Shown here: positions 48,816 to 60,195 of the stretch, piece after piece
Position numbering within the stretch: position 1 is the first letter of the stretch
Layout of the letters: every line of letters starts with the position of its first letter
DNA from: Rhyacichthys aspro
Lineage: Eukaryota > Chordata > Actinopteri > Gobiiformes > Rhyacichthyidae
DNA: 64,000 nt
Direction: 5' to 3'
Assembly: GCA_036850595.1 (NCBI GenBank)
Contig: CM072158.1
Location: forward strand, 16,755,422-16,819,421
Program-made: the position numbers and the translations under genes
The notes under the pieces: generated by a model
Seen by the model: the letters and a program-made list of their open reading frames with translations, nothing else
Databases searched by the model: none
What the model was told of the DNA's origin: nothing

Positions 48816-51512
48816 TAAGATTATTACAAAGGGCAATCATAGTGACAATACGACAGGAAACCAAAACAAACAGACTAACAGAACCTATTTGACGTGCTGC
48901 ATACTTATATAAAAACTTATTGCGAGCTTTTTGTCAATCGTAACCATGTGCATGAATAACAGAAGACTGGATATTAGCTTTGCCTCCACAGATAACCCCG
49001 ATAGCTGATGATGAACTACTCTGGCTGCTCTTTCTGTGCAATTTGAAGTTTCTTGAGATGTTTCTGGGCAGCACTTGACCAAACTAATGCCCTGACTCTT
49101 GTGCAGTATCAAAGATTCAGTCCACGGTTTGGTCAGAGACACTTGGGAATGTGGAATCAAACTTTGTCATTTTCCTTGAGCTTATCTTGACAAAAACATC
49201 ACTGAAGAAGGCAACAGAAATCATGCAAGACTCATTTTAATGTTATAATTTTCAACAGCCAGAGTGAGAGAGATTAAATGTGGCAAAGGCTGTGGGTTTA
49301 TGCCCAGCATATGAGTGACTTCATGAAGTTATCCCAGTAACATGACGAGCCTATGGACCTACTTTAAAGCTATGGAACACTTCTGGTCTGTCATCCAAGA
49401 GTAAAGTAAACTGCTCAGCTCAGCTTGTTCAATGTGGTCCATGGCAGTGACAATAAATTGCTTTTGAAATGATCCAGAGCCCCCCTTATAACATTTAACT
49501 AACAAAAGAGTCAGTCCTTTTAATGTAAGAAATAAGACATTGAGAACGTATATTTCAAAAGCAGATACATATGATCAAAAAGCCTGAGGCATTCACTATA
49601 TTCTATTGTGTCAGTTCCATCCACTCCATTGAAGTATTCAGCATGGCAGCCACTGGGTGTCAGTGTTGCTCTTAGTTTGAAGGAGACTATTCCGTGCTTG
49701 TGCAAACGTCCTAGATCTGAGGTCACACATCTCCGACCTGAGTGAGGAAGGGTCACATGCTGCTCCGGTCTCATGGGAGGCTTGAAGAACATACACAAGA
49801 CTGCTGAATGTGAATGTTGATAGTGCCATGGCACCTCAGAAACAAGAGCGCTGTGATGCATGCAGCAATGTCAAGGCAATCGCTTCAGAGACAAAGGAAA
49901 CATGCCGTTTAATACTAGCACTAATTGAGCATTAAATGGGAAATCTTCAGACAAAGGGCAGTTATATAGAGCAGCCTGTGGGCACAAATGAATCGCACCA
50001 GATACAGTATGCGGTAAATTGACTATATTCAGGAGTTTGAACCAAACTTCAATTGCTTTATTTGATACACCATTCTGCACTCTCCTAATATTTCTGCAGA
50101 ATATTAATAACCGAGTGACATTTGCTTTCTGTGACATTGGAAGAAAAACAGAAGTAATAAAACAACAGGAAAAGATGGTTGACTTAAAGTCTTAGCACAA
50201 AACTTATCTCTATGTCGCATGCACATTTGGATCACAGTGGCACCTATTGGTTTGTTACCTATGTGTTTAGCCATTTGTAGCTTCTTGATCACGGGGTCAA
50301 GACTAATTTGGGCGGGATTTTCTAAAAAAAAATAAATAAATAAAAAAATCAAAAGGGGTAAGGGATGGTATAAAACACATTTTGTGGGATGTCAAAGGCT
50401 GGTGCATCATGTAAAGAGGCTGGACTTGGCGCAAAAAGGCTGAACATATTCACAGAAGTGGAAAAACAGCACAGAGATATGGTTTTTACAGTGACAGTAA
50501 ACACACCACACGTGAAATATTAAGGAGTGAGTTACACCAAGTAGCAATGTTGTCTTATTCCTTATAATCTACAGTATATATGATGTACAGTTGCACATCT
50601 TGCCTTCATTTGGTGTCGGTTGGTGCCTTTTTCACCACAAGCTAACTGAAAAGAAAAGATTTACACACTGATTTTCCAGAAAACCTAAGTCTAATTGAAT
50701 TTTGTCTCTGATAGTAGTTAAGGTAACGAATATACGGTCATGTTTGAGGAAGACACTCATTTGGGTTTGTGTCTGTTTAAAAATACCTGCCGGTGTCCTG
50801 TCTGGAAACAAGAAGAAGCCCTAGATCATCATTATTATGAGAAAAGGCCCACATAATGCACTCTTGGGCTATTAGTCTCAACCCACGTCCTTTGAGCCAG
50901 TTCAAAGTCTCACTGATAAAAGGCAAACCATACAACCCACATAGCAACTCACACTTTAGCTGCATTGATTAATTGCTTTGCCTCTTACCAAAGACGTCAG
51001 TCCCTATAATTACACCATAAACAGCATCAGTGTTTTGCGTATAGTGATGATAACCACCACTTTGCAGCAAGCGTCAGTCTTAGCTGTGGTCCTCACGCAG
51101 CTAAAGGAGACCACTGACCCGTAGCCAGGCATTCCTCCGTCAGCTCAACACCACCTTCCGCTTTTTCAGCCAAGTGAGTCATCAACTGCACCTCACTGAC
51201 GTTCTTCGTGCCAATCTTTCTCGTGCATTTTAATCCACAGGAGCGTGCCTTGTTAGAGAGACGGGCCCATCCCCCTTTCCTTTACCTCCTCACAGTATGC
51301 GTCCATCACTTTCTGAGAATTTGGAGCTGGGCCAAATTCTTCCAGGGTTATACCTCTTTCAAGCTTTCAAAGATGCATTGTTTTCAGCAGTAACCTTCAG
51401 ATCGGTTTACAAATGAGGCAAGTCAGCAAGAGTTCAAAATCTAGTCCTAACCCTAAGACATTTATTCTTTTGACAGGTAAAAGGTATAATGCATTGGAGT
51501 TGACTTTTAGTT
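48816..51512. other. Intergenic; nothing firm
   Basis: 2.7 kb of moderately AT-rich sequence without a supported exon or repeat. 49520-49861 is open for 113 codons on the minus strand but resembles no family known to me. Confidence 0.3.
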
Positions 51513-51850
51513 AAAGCAGAACTGTGCAACTTTTAGCCAATAGAGGGCACAGATAACCTCTACAAACTCTCTGTGGTATTGTTAACAGCGCCATAGTGGA
51601 GACTATCCAAGCCGGCATGTTAGGAGAAAAAAACATGTCTTCTGAAATGGTAGGGTCATTTATTTTGTACAAATACAAGTCTAGGGTCCAGTGTGTAGGC
51701 CTAGTTCTTCAACCGTTATTTGAGTGCCGTAAAGGGCTTCATTGAACTCTTCTCTCTGGAGGTTTCTGTGTCAGTGAAATAGATATGATTGTGAAATGAT
51801 TCTACCAATCTCATGTGTAAGAACCATTAAAATATTTTTTTTCCCCACTG
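51513..51850. mobile_element. Second copy of the 34.9-kb TIR element, inverted and truncated
   Basis: Starts AACTGTGCAACTTTTAGCC, the degenerate terminal repeat. It then matches the complement of 34966-35310 in order (TTTTGTACAAATAC, TAGGGTCCAGTG, TTATTTGAGTGCC, TCTGTGTCAGTGA, ATCTCATGTGTAAGA). The far terminal repeat is missing; AT-rich sequence and the homopolymer block begin there. Confidence 0.82.
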
Positions 51851-51904
51851 AAATCCATAATTACGTTCGTTTTGAATGAATTCTACTCCATTCATAGTTT
51901 TAAT

Positions 51905-52029
51905 TTCACAAACCCCAAAAAAATTTTCAGAAAAAAACAAAATTTTTTTTTTTTTTTTCCCCAAAATATTTTTATTTTTTTATAAAAAAAAAAACCTCCA
52001 AACCCCCCCACACCCCCCAAAAACCAAAA

Positions 52030-52080
<51 letters not shown>
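51905..52080. repeat. Abnormal homopolymer block ending in A50
   Basis: Sequence made almost only of runs: AAAAAAA, T17, CCCCAAAA, A11, CCCCCCC, CCCCCC, and finally 50 A in a row (52031-52080). Normal fish DNA rarely mixes long A, T and C runs like this. It may be an assembly or base-calling artefact around a poly(A) tract, or a degenerate retroposon tail. The SINE that follows is in the same orientation, so the A tract is not its tail. Confidence 0.8.
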
Positions 52081-52082
<2 letters not shown>

Positions 52083-52110
52083 GTGTTAATTTAATAAAGG
52101 GTTCATTTTT

Positions 52111-52277
52111 GGGGCACTTTGGTGGCTCACTTGGTATGGCACATACTGCATACCTGGGCGACCCTGGCTTGATTCCAGCTCGGGTCATATGCTCAGTGTC
52201 ATTTCCCTCTCTTTCATCCTGTTTCCTTTCTGTCTACATGTAATTATCAAATAAAGGCAAAAAGGCAAAAAAAATAG
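52111..52277 (+). mobile_element. tRNA-derived SINE, near complete
   Basis: Box A TGGCTCACTTGG (52123-52134) and box B GGCTTGATTCC (52166-52176) are spaced as in a tRNA gene. After them come CAGCTCGGGTCATATGCTC, AGTGTCATTTCCCTC, a pyrimidine-rich section, ATTATCAAATAAAGGC and an A-rich tail. Related pieces lie at 12172 (+) and 18405 (-). It should have been copied by LINE machinery and been transcribed by RNA polymerase III. Confidence 0.88.
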
Positions 52278-53890
52278 TTAAAAAACTTTTTTTTTTTTTT
52301 GATCAAATTCATTACAAACATAATTATACAAAAGGTGTTTTTATATATTTTTTGAAAACAATTCTTTGTACAGTTAATTAATTTCGTGAACATATTTACC
52401 CAATCTTGTTGGCAACTTTAACTGTGATTAAGCCGACTTTCACAGTAAGACTATATAGAAACAAGCCTTAAGTACATGTCCTCAGAATACTTTTTGGTTT
52501 TGACCTGGCAGTTGAGAAAGATGGAGTAAAAGGGACACAAGAGAATGAATGACTGACAAACAAACCGGAGCCTTATTCATGAGTGAAGTCTTGTTGATTG
52601 TGAGAAAACAAGGTATTTGGACGGGTGTTGTCTTACAAGTAAGAGCGGCACATTGCAGAAAGAGCCATTTTCGACAAATTTATTAATCCTTTTAGGCAAT
52701 GTTCCCTGTTCAGAAATGCAAATTGAATCAATCTGACTCTGACTTTTAAGACTTTCAAGTGGGATTTAATTAGAAGCCGAGGCGCGCAGTTTTAATGAGA
52801 GAGGGGGTGGAGAGAAGGGAGAGGAGAAGGGGGAAAAAAGAGGGACGGAAGGGTGGAGGGAATACGAGCTGGTGTTTTAATGCTATTCCTGCGGGATAAG
52901 GGTGAAGGACACATAAACCCAGCGCTGACGGCTTTCTTAAAAGAATCGTTCGGTCGTTTGGGGCCATCTGTCCATCCGTCCCTCCAGTGCCCTTCACCTT
53001 CGACTGGTGCTTGTTTACGCCCAGGGAGGGGTCTAGTGGCACTAAAACTGTTTGGGGGAGAAAAAAAAAAAATCATCCCACTTCCTTCAACCGGCGTTCC
53101 AACTCCAATCTCCATCTCTGATTTCTTTGTCCCTTTGTGTTGCCGTTATATACTGCAACGCTATTTCTCCTCCTCCCCCCTTTTTTCGACGCTATTTCTC
53201 ACTGAGATTCTCCTCATCATCCGGCCATCATTTCCCGAGCCCTAAGCTGACTGAGCCTCCCAAAGCCATCAGGTCTGATTGTCTGATCTCGAGGCATGGA
53301 GTCGGCCGGCTGAAATGAAAAATGAGGATTCCTCTCAGCCTCTATTTTTATTCTGTTTTCATTCTCTCGTTCATTCGTCTCTCGGAGGCCTCCCCCTTTT
53401 GGTTTTTTTTCCCACCTCTCTCTATCACGCCTCAGACACGCACACACACCTCACGGTTGGCTCTTTTCGCTCGTGTTTCTTCACCTCTCGTGGCCCTCCT
53501 TATGCTCTGCCAATCTCACCCCGCTCCTCGTCTCATTTCAGAGCTGCCCCCCCGTCCTCTGCTGTGTTGACTGGCAGCTGAACTGGCATGAGATATGTGA
53601 AGGCAGCTGAGAGAGGGCATACAAATGAGTCAATGAAGTTATTATACCCCACCATCAAAATAATAGAGATCTGGAGCTAGACCAGGCTAAAGCAAATTTA
53701 AAGTTTGTTTAACGTTCAAACCAAAGAAGTTTAAGGGGTTTTTATTGATTTTTGTAGGTATTTTTTCTTGACATTTTAGAATAGTCTCTTCACATTAATG
53801 ATCATATAATTTACCACAGTTTATTTCAGCTCTTTTCAAAGCAGGGTATAACAAAGATTTACATAAGTCTTTAGCCACAAGTTATAGTCT
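52278..53890. other. Intergenic; candidate regulatory block at 52600-52800
   Basis: 52600-52800 is repeat-free, with TTATTCATGAG, TTTATTAATCC, GATTTAATTAGAAG and TTTTAATGAG, as often seen in conserved noncoding elements. 52790-53580 is purine/pyrimidine-rich, with several ORFs of about 100 codons in all frames but no family similarity. I do not call an exon. Confidence 0.35.
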
Positions 53891-54885
53891 CAAGTGTTTT
53901 GTTCAGTCGCCCAAACCAAGTCTTTTGACCTCAAATCCAAGTCGTCTTTTCATCACAAGTCCAAGTCTTTTGACCCCAAATCCAAGTCAAGTCTTTTCAT
54001 CACAAGTCCAAGTCTTTTCATCACAAGTCCAAGTCTTTTGACCTCAAATCCAAGTCTTTTCATCACAAGTCCAAGTCTTTTGACCTCAAATCCAAGTCAA
54101 GTCCAAGTCTTTTCATCACAAGTCCAAGTCTTTTGACCTCAAATCCAAGTCAAGTCCAAGTCTTTTGATCACAAGTCCATCTTTTGGTCACAAGTCCAAG
54201 TCAAGTCTCAAGTCTTTTGGTCACTGGCCCAAGTCCAGTCTCAAGTGTTTTAGTCACATGTCCAAGTTAAATCCAAGTTTTTTGGTTACACGCCAAGGTC
54301 AAGTCCAAGTCTTGGTCACAAACTTCAGTGAAGCCTCAAGTCTTCTGGCCACAAGTCCAAGTTAAGTGCAAGTCTTTTTGTTCACAAGCCCAAGTCAAGT
54401 CTCAAGTCTTTTGGTCACTAACTCAGATCACTTTGGTCAGTAGCCCAAAGAAAATCTCAGCTCTTTGGCCCCAAGTCAAAGTCAAGTCTCAAGTGTTTTA
54501 GCCACTAGCCCAAGTCAGGTTTCAACTCTTTAGGTCACTGGCCCAAGTAAAGTTTAAATCTTTTAGTCACAAGTCCAAGTTAAGTACAGGTTTTTTGGTT
54601 ACAAGCCCAAGTTAGGTCTCAAGTCTTTTGATCACAAGCCCAAGTTAGGTCTCAAGTTTGTTGGTTACTTGCACAAGTCAAACCTCAAGTCTTTTGATCA
54701 CAAGCCCAAGTTAGGTCTCAAGTTTGTTGGTTACTTGCACAAGTCAAACCTCAAGTCTTTTGATCACTAGCCCAAGTCAGGTCTCAAGTCTTTTGGTCAG
54801 TAAAGTTTAAATCTTTTAGTCACAAGTCCAAGTTAAGTCCAGGTTTTTTGGTTAGTAGCCCAAGTCAGGTCTCAAGTCTCTTTGC
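53891..54885. repeat. CAAGTC minisatellite, periods 21, about 33 and 66
   Basis: The left part has 21-base units (TCCAAGTCTTTTGACCTCAAA or TCCAAGTCTTTTCATCACAAG). The right part has longer units built of CTCAAGTCTTTTGGTCAC and AAGCCCAAGTTAGGT. A 66-base unit starting CTCAAGTTTGTTGGTTACTT is repeated almost exactly (54651 and 54717), so recent duplications occurred. The plus-strand ORFs at 53894 and 54165 come from the periods and are not genes. Confidence 0.92.
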
Positions 54886-56160
54886 ATGTGCTAGTCTACT
54901 TAATGTGAGCAATAGAAGTTTCATTGCTTTTCCAAGTCACACAACTCTACTGTTGAATTCAATTTACCATTTAAACAAGCATACCACCAACAACCTTTTT
55001 TCTTTTGAATATGGTTTTATAACTAAGAAGTCTGTGTACATTGTATTTCTTTTCAGTGCTCCAATAAGATAACAATAGTTGACCAAACTACACTAACTTC
55101 TCAATATGACCTTGCAACAAATAATTAGGAGCCCAGAATCACTACACTGTCCTCCAACATCAGTGATGCTTTATGGTAATGCTGTTATTTATCCAGCGAA
55201 ACCAATTCGATTTCAGTATCAATTCAGTTATCCCAATTTAAATCCCAGCCTGATCCCTTCAACCTGCTCTCGAGTTGTCCTTTCATACTGCTCCGGTATC
55301 TGTGAGAAATGGTTATCAAACGTGATTCTCCGTGAATAGAAGTCCCTCCGCCGCTTTGATTTGACTAAGGCAAAAGAATCGGCGCGAACAGCGATCAATC
55401 AGAGCGGAGATGCGTGGCTCATAAGTAATTCCTGCAAGAAAGGGAGGATGTGGTGATCAACTACACGGTGTCACGGCAAAATATGTGCTGTAATGAATGA
55501 TTTTACCCAGAGTCAGCGCTGAGTTATGGCTTAATATAAATGAATAAAAGTCCACGTCTTGCTGCAGTATGAAGGAATTTGAGGACAAGGAAGGAGGAAA
55601 TGTACACATCAACAAACAGCAAGATGTGAAGGAGACATAAATATGTAAACATCAGGTCTGTCAGTCTAAGATGTGATGGATATGAAGGAGGATTATTGAT
55701 GGAATTTGATGCTTCAATATTTTTACAGTGAATGTCATATGATTGATCGGTTTGGGAGAAAATGACATGACAGCTATTTTTTATTAATTGGTAAGTCATT
55801 CAATTAATTTGGAGCTTCTGCTAGATTGAAGACTTTGAAGTAAAACTGAAGACGAATGCCCTCTGGCAACGTTTTTGATATTGCAGTTTGGGAATTTAAA
55901 CCGATGAATGTATGAATGAGCGAACGGCTGCAAAGGTAGCTGGTTAGCATAGAAGTTACGTCAACAAATACTCGTTCAGTGTAATCATTAAGGTTTGAAA
56001 ATATTCCACTCTGTCATTGGCAAACTATGATCAAAAATGCACAGGACAATGCAACTTCCTGTCATTTTTAAAAAAATTCTGCAGCCTTATTGAGGTCTGT
56101 TTTGGAAAAAGTGGTTAGAGACAGAGACCCTTTTAAGATGTGTTGTGTTTTTGTGTTTAT
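54886..56160. other. Intergenic; nothing firm
   Basis: No gene. 55230-55480 is somewhat GC-richer and repeat-free. 55524-55799 is open on the minus strand for 91 codons without similarity. Confidence 0.3.
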
Positions 56161-56510
56161 AGCTATGGTGGCCCTGCAGGGACATGTTGTTGTCTGTAAA
56201 CAAACTCAATGGAAAAAGGTCTGATGGCAATTTTACTTTACGATTTAGTTCACAAATCATATAAAATTTCATCTAATAATGTGTTCATAAAAAATTCTTC
56301 ATTCCTAAAATGCTTCTTTTTCTTAATGTGTTCAGTGAATCTTTGATTTGTATAGATCTTTTTGAACCAAAAAAAAATTGAAGATTTATTTTGATACACT
56401 GTCCAATTTTGTATACTACAACATGTACCACACATATGGAACCTTTACAACTGAACTTATATTAAAATGTCACCAATACTGTTTCAAGTTACAGTAATGA
56501 TGTTTCAGAA
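56161..56510. repeat. Dispersed repeat family W, copy 2
   Basis: Left part matches 20109 (AGCTATGGTGGCCCTG, GGGACATG). Right part matches 58315-58450 (ATACACTGTCCAATTTT, ACTGTTTCAAGTTA) and 20409 (ACTACAACATGT). It therefore links the three copies. Confidence 0.7.
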
Positions 56511-56866
56511 AAATTCACTGTGGTAATACAAGAAATAGTATTTAGCCAAAAAAAAAAAAATCCTCTTTTTTTTTTTTTTTTTTTAATTACTTATCTGACA
56601 TTACCTAGTTTAACCTTTGACATAGACCTGGGACACAAAATGGCTGACTCAGACCACTTTAACCTGAGAGGTACTTGACAGCTAAGCTAATGTGTTGTCT
56701 TTGGGCCCAAAATGCCTGGCCCCTGTCCTGGGCTCCTGTCCTGGGTTGGGGGCTGGTGCTGGGAGGGTTGAGGCGTGGGTGAGTCTGCCTGATGTCACTG
56801 TGGTAGATGAACTGGTGGGGCACACGGCGCTCGGTGATAGAGTGTGTGGGGTCCACTCTATCGCTC
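56511..56866. other. Sequence between W copy 2 and segment D
   Basis: Contains an A12/T20 double run near 56548-56584. ACATAGACCTGGGA resembles AAATAGACCTGGTT at 58535, so it is probably part of the same duplicated unit. 56690-56860 is GC-rich and has no counterpart near 58.5 kb. Confidence 0.45.
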
Positions 56867-56985
56867 CCATTAATAACCGAGACAGGCCTGGTAGCACCGT
56901 AAAGCCCCGCGAACATACATAACCCTGTGAGCAGCCCCGGGGCCCTCACTGTGGCCCCTGAGGATGTACACTCACATGCAGGGGC
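56867..56985. repeat. Duplicated segment D, copy 1
   Basis: CCATTAATAAC, then GTAGCACCGTAAAGCC, GAACATACATAACCCTG, AGCAGCC and TGTGGCCCC recur in the same order at 58576-58688. With W it forms a co-linear unit present twice about 1.7-1.9 kb apart. Confidence 0.8.
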
Positions 56986-57922
56986 AAAGTGATCTGACTG
57001 CACATGTTAGCGTGATAGAGAGGAGGATTCCTGAAAAGCAGCTCAACAACCATTCCGCTAAAGTCATGCGGCAGGGTTTAGCAAAAGAGTGATGTCTGTT
57101 ATAATAAAACTAAACAAGAAGCCAAACATGGAGTAATAAAGAGGTAACATGTCCTATTAGTGTTTGATGCAGCCTCAGTTTGAGATTACAGGTCAAAAAA
57201 ATAAAACAAGTGCATTAAAATGAACATTAAACATTAAAATGAATGCAATCAGACTGCGCTCTTATCCACACACTCTCCTCTGACAGCACCATCTAGTGTG
57301 TCTCTGTAGAAAACCTTGGGATAAGGTCCAGAGCTCAAAATGCCAGTGAGGGATTGATTTTTGTTTTGGTCCCAACTTAAAGACGAGGAGTACAACTGTA
57401 AACACAACCTGAAGAACCTGAAAGTAGGCCATTAGTCAATCAAAAGATAATTGTGATATTATGTTAGGCTCTGAGGGATTACCTGCAAATAAACATAAAG
57501 AGGGATCAGTTTGTACAGACAGAACTTGATGTGCGTGTCCTCATCTACCCCATCTGAGAAGAGAGAGCAATAAAAAAAAATTACATGCCATAAAGTATGA
57601 ATTACAGTTAAAACAAAGGGGGGTAAAAAGAGGGAAAGAAGGCAAAGGAGACTTCTTCAGGGAGAAAGACAGCTATGCAATGGGGTCCCCTGTCTTCCTG
57701 ATCGTAGTTAACGTGTACATGGCTTGTGCAGTGGTCATTACATCTATCAATTGTTCATAATTTATTTCTTAATTATGTTACAATAAATACAGGCTACTTC
57801 AGGAGCTCATCATTCATATTCAATATTTCAAAAAACGTTGTCAATCTCATGTAGCTATGTATTTAGACCATAATGGGGTTTTTTTTTGTTTTTTTTCAGT
57901 TATCAAAATTAGAATTATTAAG
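56986..57922. other. Intergenic; nothing recognised
   Basis: About 900 bases without gene or repeat; T8GTTTTTTTTC-type runs lie near 57880-57898. Part may belong to the W-D duplication, but no matches were seen. Confidence 0.3.
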
Positions 57923-58314
57923 TACCGTATTTCCCAGACTATAGAGCGCACCTAAATATAAGCCGCACCCACTAAAATTGAAAAGAAATATATATTTTGT
58001 CACATATAAGCCGCACCGGACTATAAGCCGCCGATATCCAGGCTGAGAAATAAGATATTCCATTATGAGGGGTGAGGGTGTACAAATATTACCGTATTTT
58101 GCTGTTGTGCGTCTTGGGTTGCATGTGCTAAGAATAAAAACTGGCGCTTTCTTGTTTGCACTGACTACCGCTGCCTGTCTCGTTTTTGCACTTCCTGCTA
58201 GAGCGCCCCCCTGAGGGCTGAAGAAAAATTCATAGAAAAGCCGCATCTCTGTATAAGCCGCATGGTTCAAAGCGTGGGAAAAAAGTAGCGGCCTATAGTC
58301 CGGAAAATACGGTA
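57923..58314. mobile_element. Mariner-type MITE flanked by TA
   Basis: The element at 57925-58312 begins CCGTATTTCCCAGACTATAG and ends, on the other strand, CCGTATTTTCCGGACTATAG, both flanked by TA. Inside are repeated TATAAGCCGCACC phrases, the known signature of this short element class in vertebrates. An ORF of 176 codons crosses it on the minus strand but carries no transposase motif. Confidence 0.92.
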
Positions 58315-58450
58315 ATAATAAATTGAAATTTATTTTTGATCGTTTTATACACTGTCCAATTTTACTATAATATTTCACATTTAAAACAGAACTTTTCATA
58401 TTGAAATGTTGTAAGTATTGTTTCAAGTTATAGTATCATAATTATGTTTC
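58315..58450. repeat. Dispersed repeat family W, copy 3 (right part)
   Basis: Matches 56380-56510: TTGAAATTTATTTTTGA, ATACACTGTCCAATTTT, TATTGTTTCAAGTTA, ATGTTTC. The left part of W is missing where the mariner-type MITE sits, so the MITE may have inserted into or next to this copy. Confidence 0.7.
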
Positions 58451-58575
58451 TTTATGCATATATAAAATGTCTAGATGGAAATTATGCATTTTATGGAAAG
58501 ACAAGCAGTATGCAATTTGCATTTTTTAGATTACAAATAGACCTGGTTCAACCTAAAAGTACATTCAGTGCTTGG

Positions 58576-58688
58576 CCATTAATAACAGCAGCAGTTCTGG
58601 CAGCACCATAGAGCCTCATGAACATACATAACCCTGCAAGCGGCCCCCATTGTGGCCCCGGTGGACATATGCACACAGTGGTGAAGAA
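58576..58688. repeat. Duplicated segment D, copy 2
   Basis: CCATTAATAACAGC, GCAGCACCATAGAGCC, GAACATACATAACCCTG, CAAGCGGCC and TGTGGCCCC match 56867-56985 in order and orientation, with about a quarter of bases changed. Confidence 0.8.
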
Positions 58689-59144
58689 GTGTAAGGAACA
58701 GAGCTACACCTGGAGTTGCAAAATGTCTCCACAGAAATATACAATGTTACAGATATTCCTACATATTTTCCCTTCCCATCACTGGCTCCGTTCACCCGAG
58801 ACAGACAAAAGAATAAAAAATACGTGAAGGAACCTGGCAGAAGTGCTCTTGTCGCTGTCACAAAGCAACACTTCCTCTAACAGCGCCGCACCTATTCTGA
58901 AAGTAACTCTTTAAAATCGATACACACAATGCTCGACGTCAATTTGGCGTTTGTCTCGCTTGGGTACCTTGACAGTTAAATCTTATTTCACGCATCTGCT
59001 CCCAGTGTCGGGAAGCTTCATTGCTCGACTCTGAGGCCTTTTAAAGTCGCAAAGCCCCTTTTGTCACTGAAAAGAATAAAGATATATAAAAGCCAGTAAA
59101 GACAGAAGATGAAGCCTTGTGACACTTTTTATCCTTTGTTTTAA
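58689..59144. other. Intergenic; nothing recognised
   Basis: No gene or repeat seen in about 450 bases before the AT microsatellite. Confidence 0.3.
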
Positions 59145-59169
59145 ATATATATATATATATATATATATA
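59145..59169. repeat. (AT)n microsatellite
   Basis: About twelve uninterrupted AT dinucleotides. It is likely to vary in length between individuals. Confidence 0.95.
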
Positions 59170-59850
59170 CTGACTTTCTGCACTGATTAGTGTCCGTTGT
59201 TCATTTTCATTCTCTTACTTGCGCTATTCATTGATTCTTCAATAGAGACGTATAAAGTAGTTAGTCACTTTGACAGAAAGAGAAAGTCTCAAAGTCTCAC
59301 TCCTATTGCTGCCCTTCAGATGTTGGATAACAATTTATCTTCTATATGGACTTTATAAGCAATACTACACTACACTACAACTAAAACTAGATAAATATTA
59401 TTCCAGTGATACAGAGTAAAGCTCATCTTATTATTGAATAAGAATTGTTGTTGCATAAAAACGCTAGTGCAAGCTCACCCAGTACATCAATGCTACATGT
59501 GGACTAGTCTGAAGACCTTGAAATATCTGGATTTACCAGGAATTCACACATATGAGCCAGTGAGCACTTATTTGGGTCTTTACACACAACATCTTGTGTC
59601 GACAGTCTACAAAGCATCATGGGAATATGCCTGGACGCCATATTTGAAGCAAACTTTCAACACTTACATGGGTTGCCATTAATTACAGTAAAGACGAGAG
59701 TGTACAGTGGTTTTTCAGACTGGTCGTAAAGTCACAGAAGTTTAGAAATCTGCAGCAGTTTCCCACTCTCCTTTGGGGGAGTGGATACTGTTGCAGATGT
59801 CTGGCTGTTAGACATCCCAGTGATGACTGGACCTTAGCTGTGGCCCATCT
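59170..59850. other. Intergenic; nothing firm
   Basis: No supported gene. A short CACTACACTACACTAC-like run lies near 59365. The end may belong to the LINE-like sequence that follows. Confidence 0.3.
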
Positions 59851-60195
59851 GTGATCCTGTCCCAACCCATGGACCGCCCCTGACCCCAGTTCCTCTCACT
59901 AATGGATGAACTGTTCCTCTTCTGCTGATAATATTAAAGACTATATTCCTTTTGAATTATGTGTAAATATGAAGGATTATTTGTCAGTGTACTATGTATA
60001 ACTGTCCTGGACACTTGCACGGCCTGTCCGTCCTCCTTCTGTAGTTCTCCCTGAGGTTTTTCAGTTATTCCTCACCTTGATGGGGACTCTAAGGACAGGG
60101 TTTTTTGTCTGGTACAGCCTGTTCATCTAGTTGCTGCTTATTTATCTTTGTGAAGCCCTTTGTAGATGTAAAATTGATTTGAAATGAATTAAATA
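59851..60195 (+). mobile_element. LINE-like 3' region
   Basis: Contains CTCCCTGAGGTTTTTCAG, TGGGGACTCTAAGGACAGG and GTGAAGCCCTTTGTAGATG, then TAAAATTGATTTGAAATGAA. The order of these phrases, with an AAATTGATTTGA tail, is the usual ending of abundant fish LINE-related repeats. The coding part is absent. Confidence 0.6.

Noticed and set aside
49520..49861. 113-codon minus-strand ORF
   Set aside because: Overlapping ORFs in two frames, no similarity and no splice context.
52123..52176. tRNA gene
   Set aside because: Boxes A and B are present but no full cloverleaf can be formed, and the sequence continues into a SINE body and tail.
57896..58426. 176-codon minus-strand ORF
   Set aside because: It runs across the mariner-type MITE and its flanks and shows no transposase motif.
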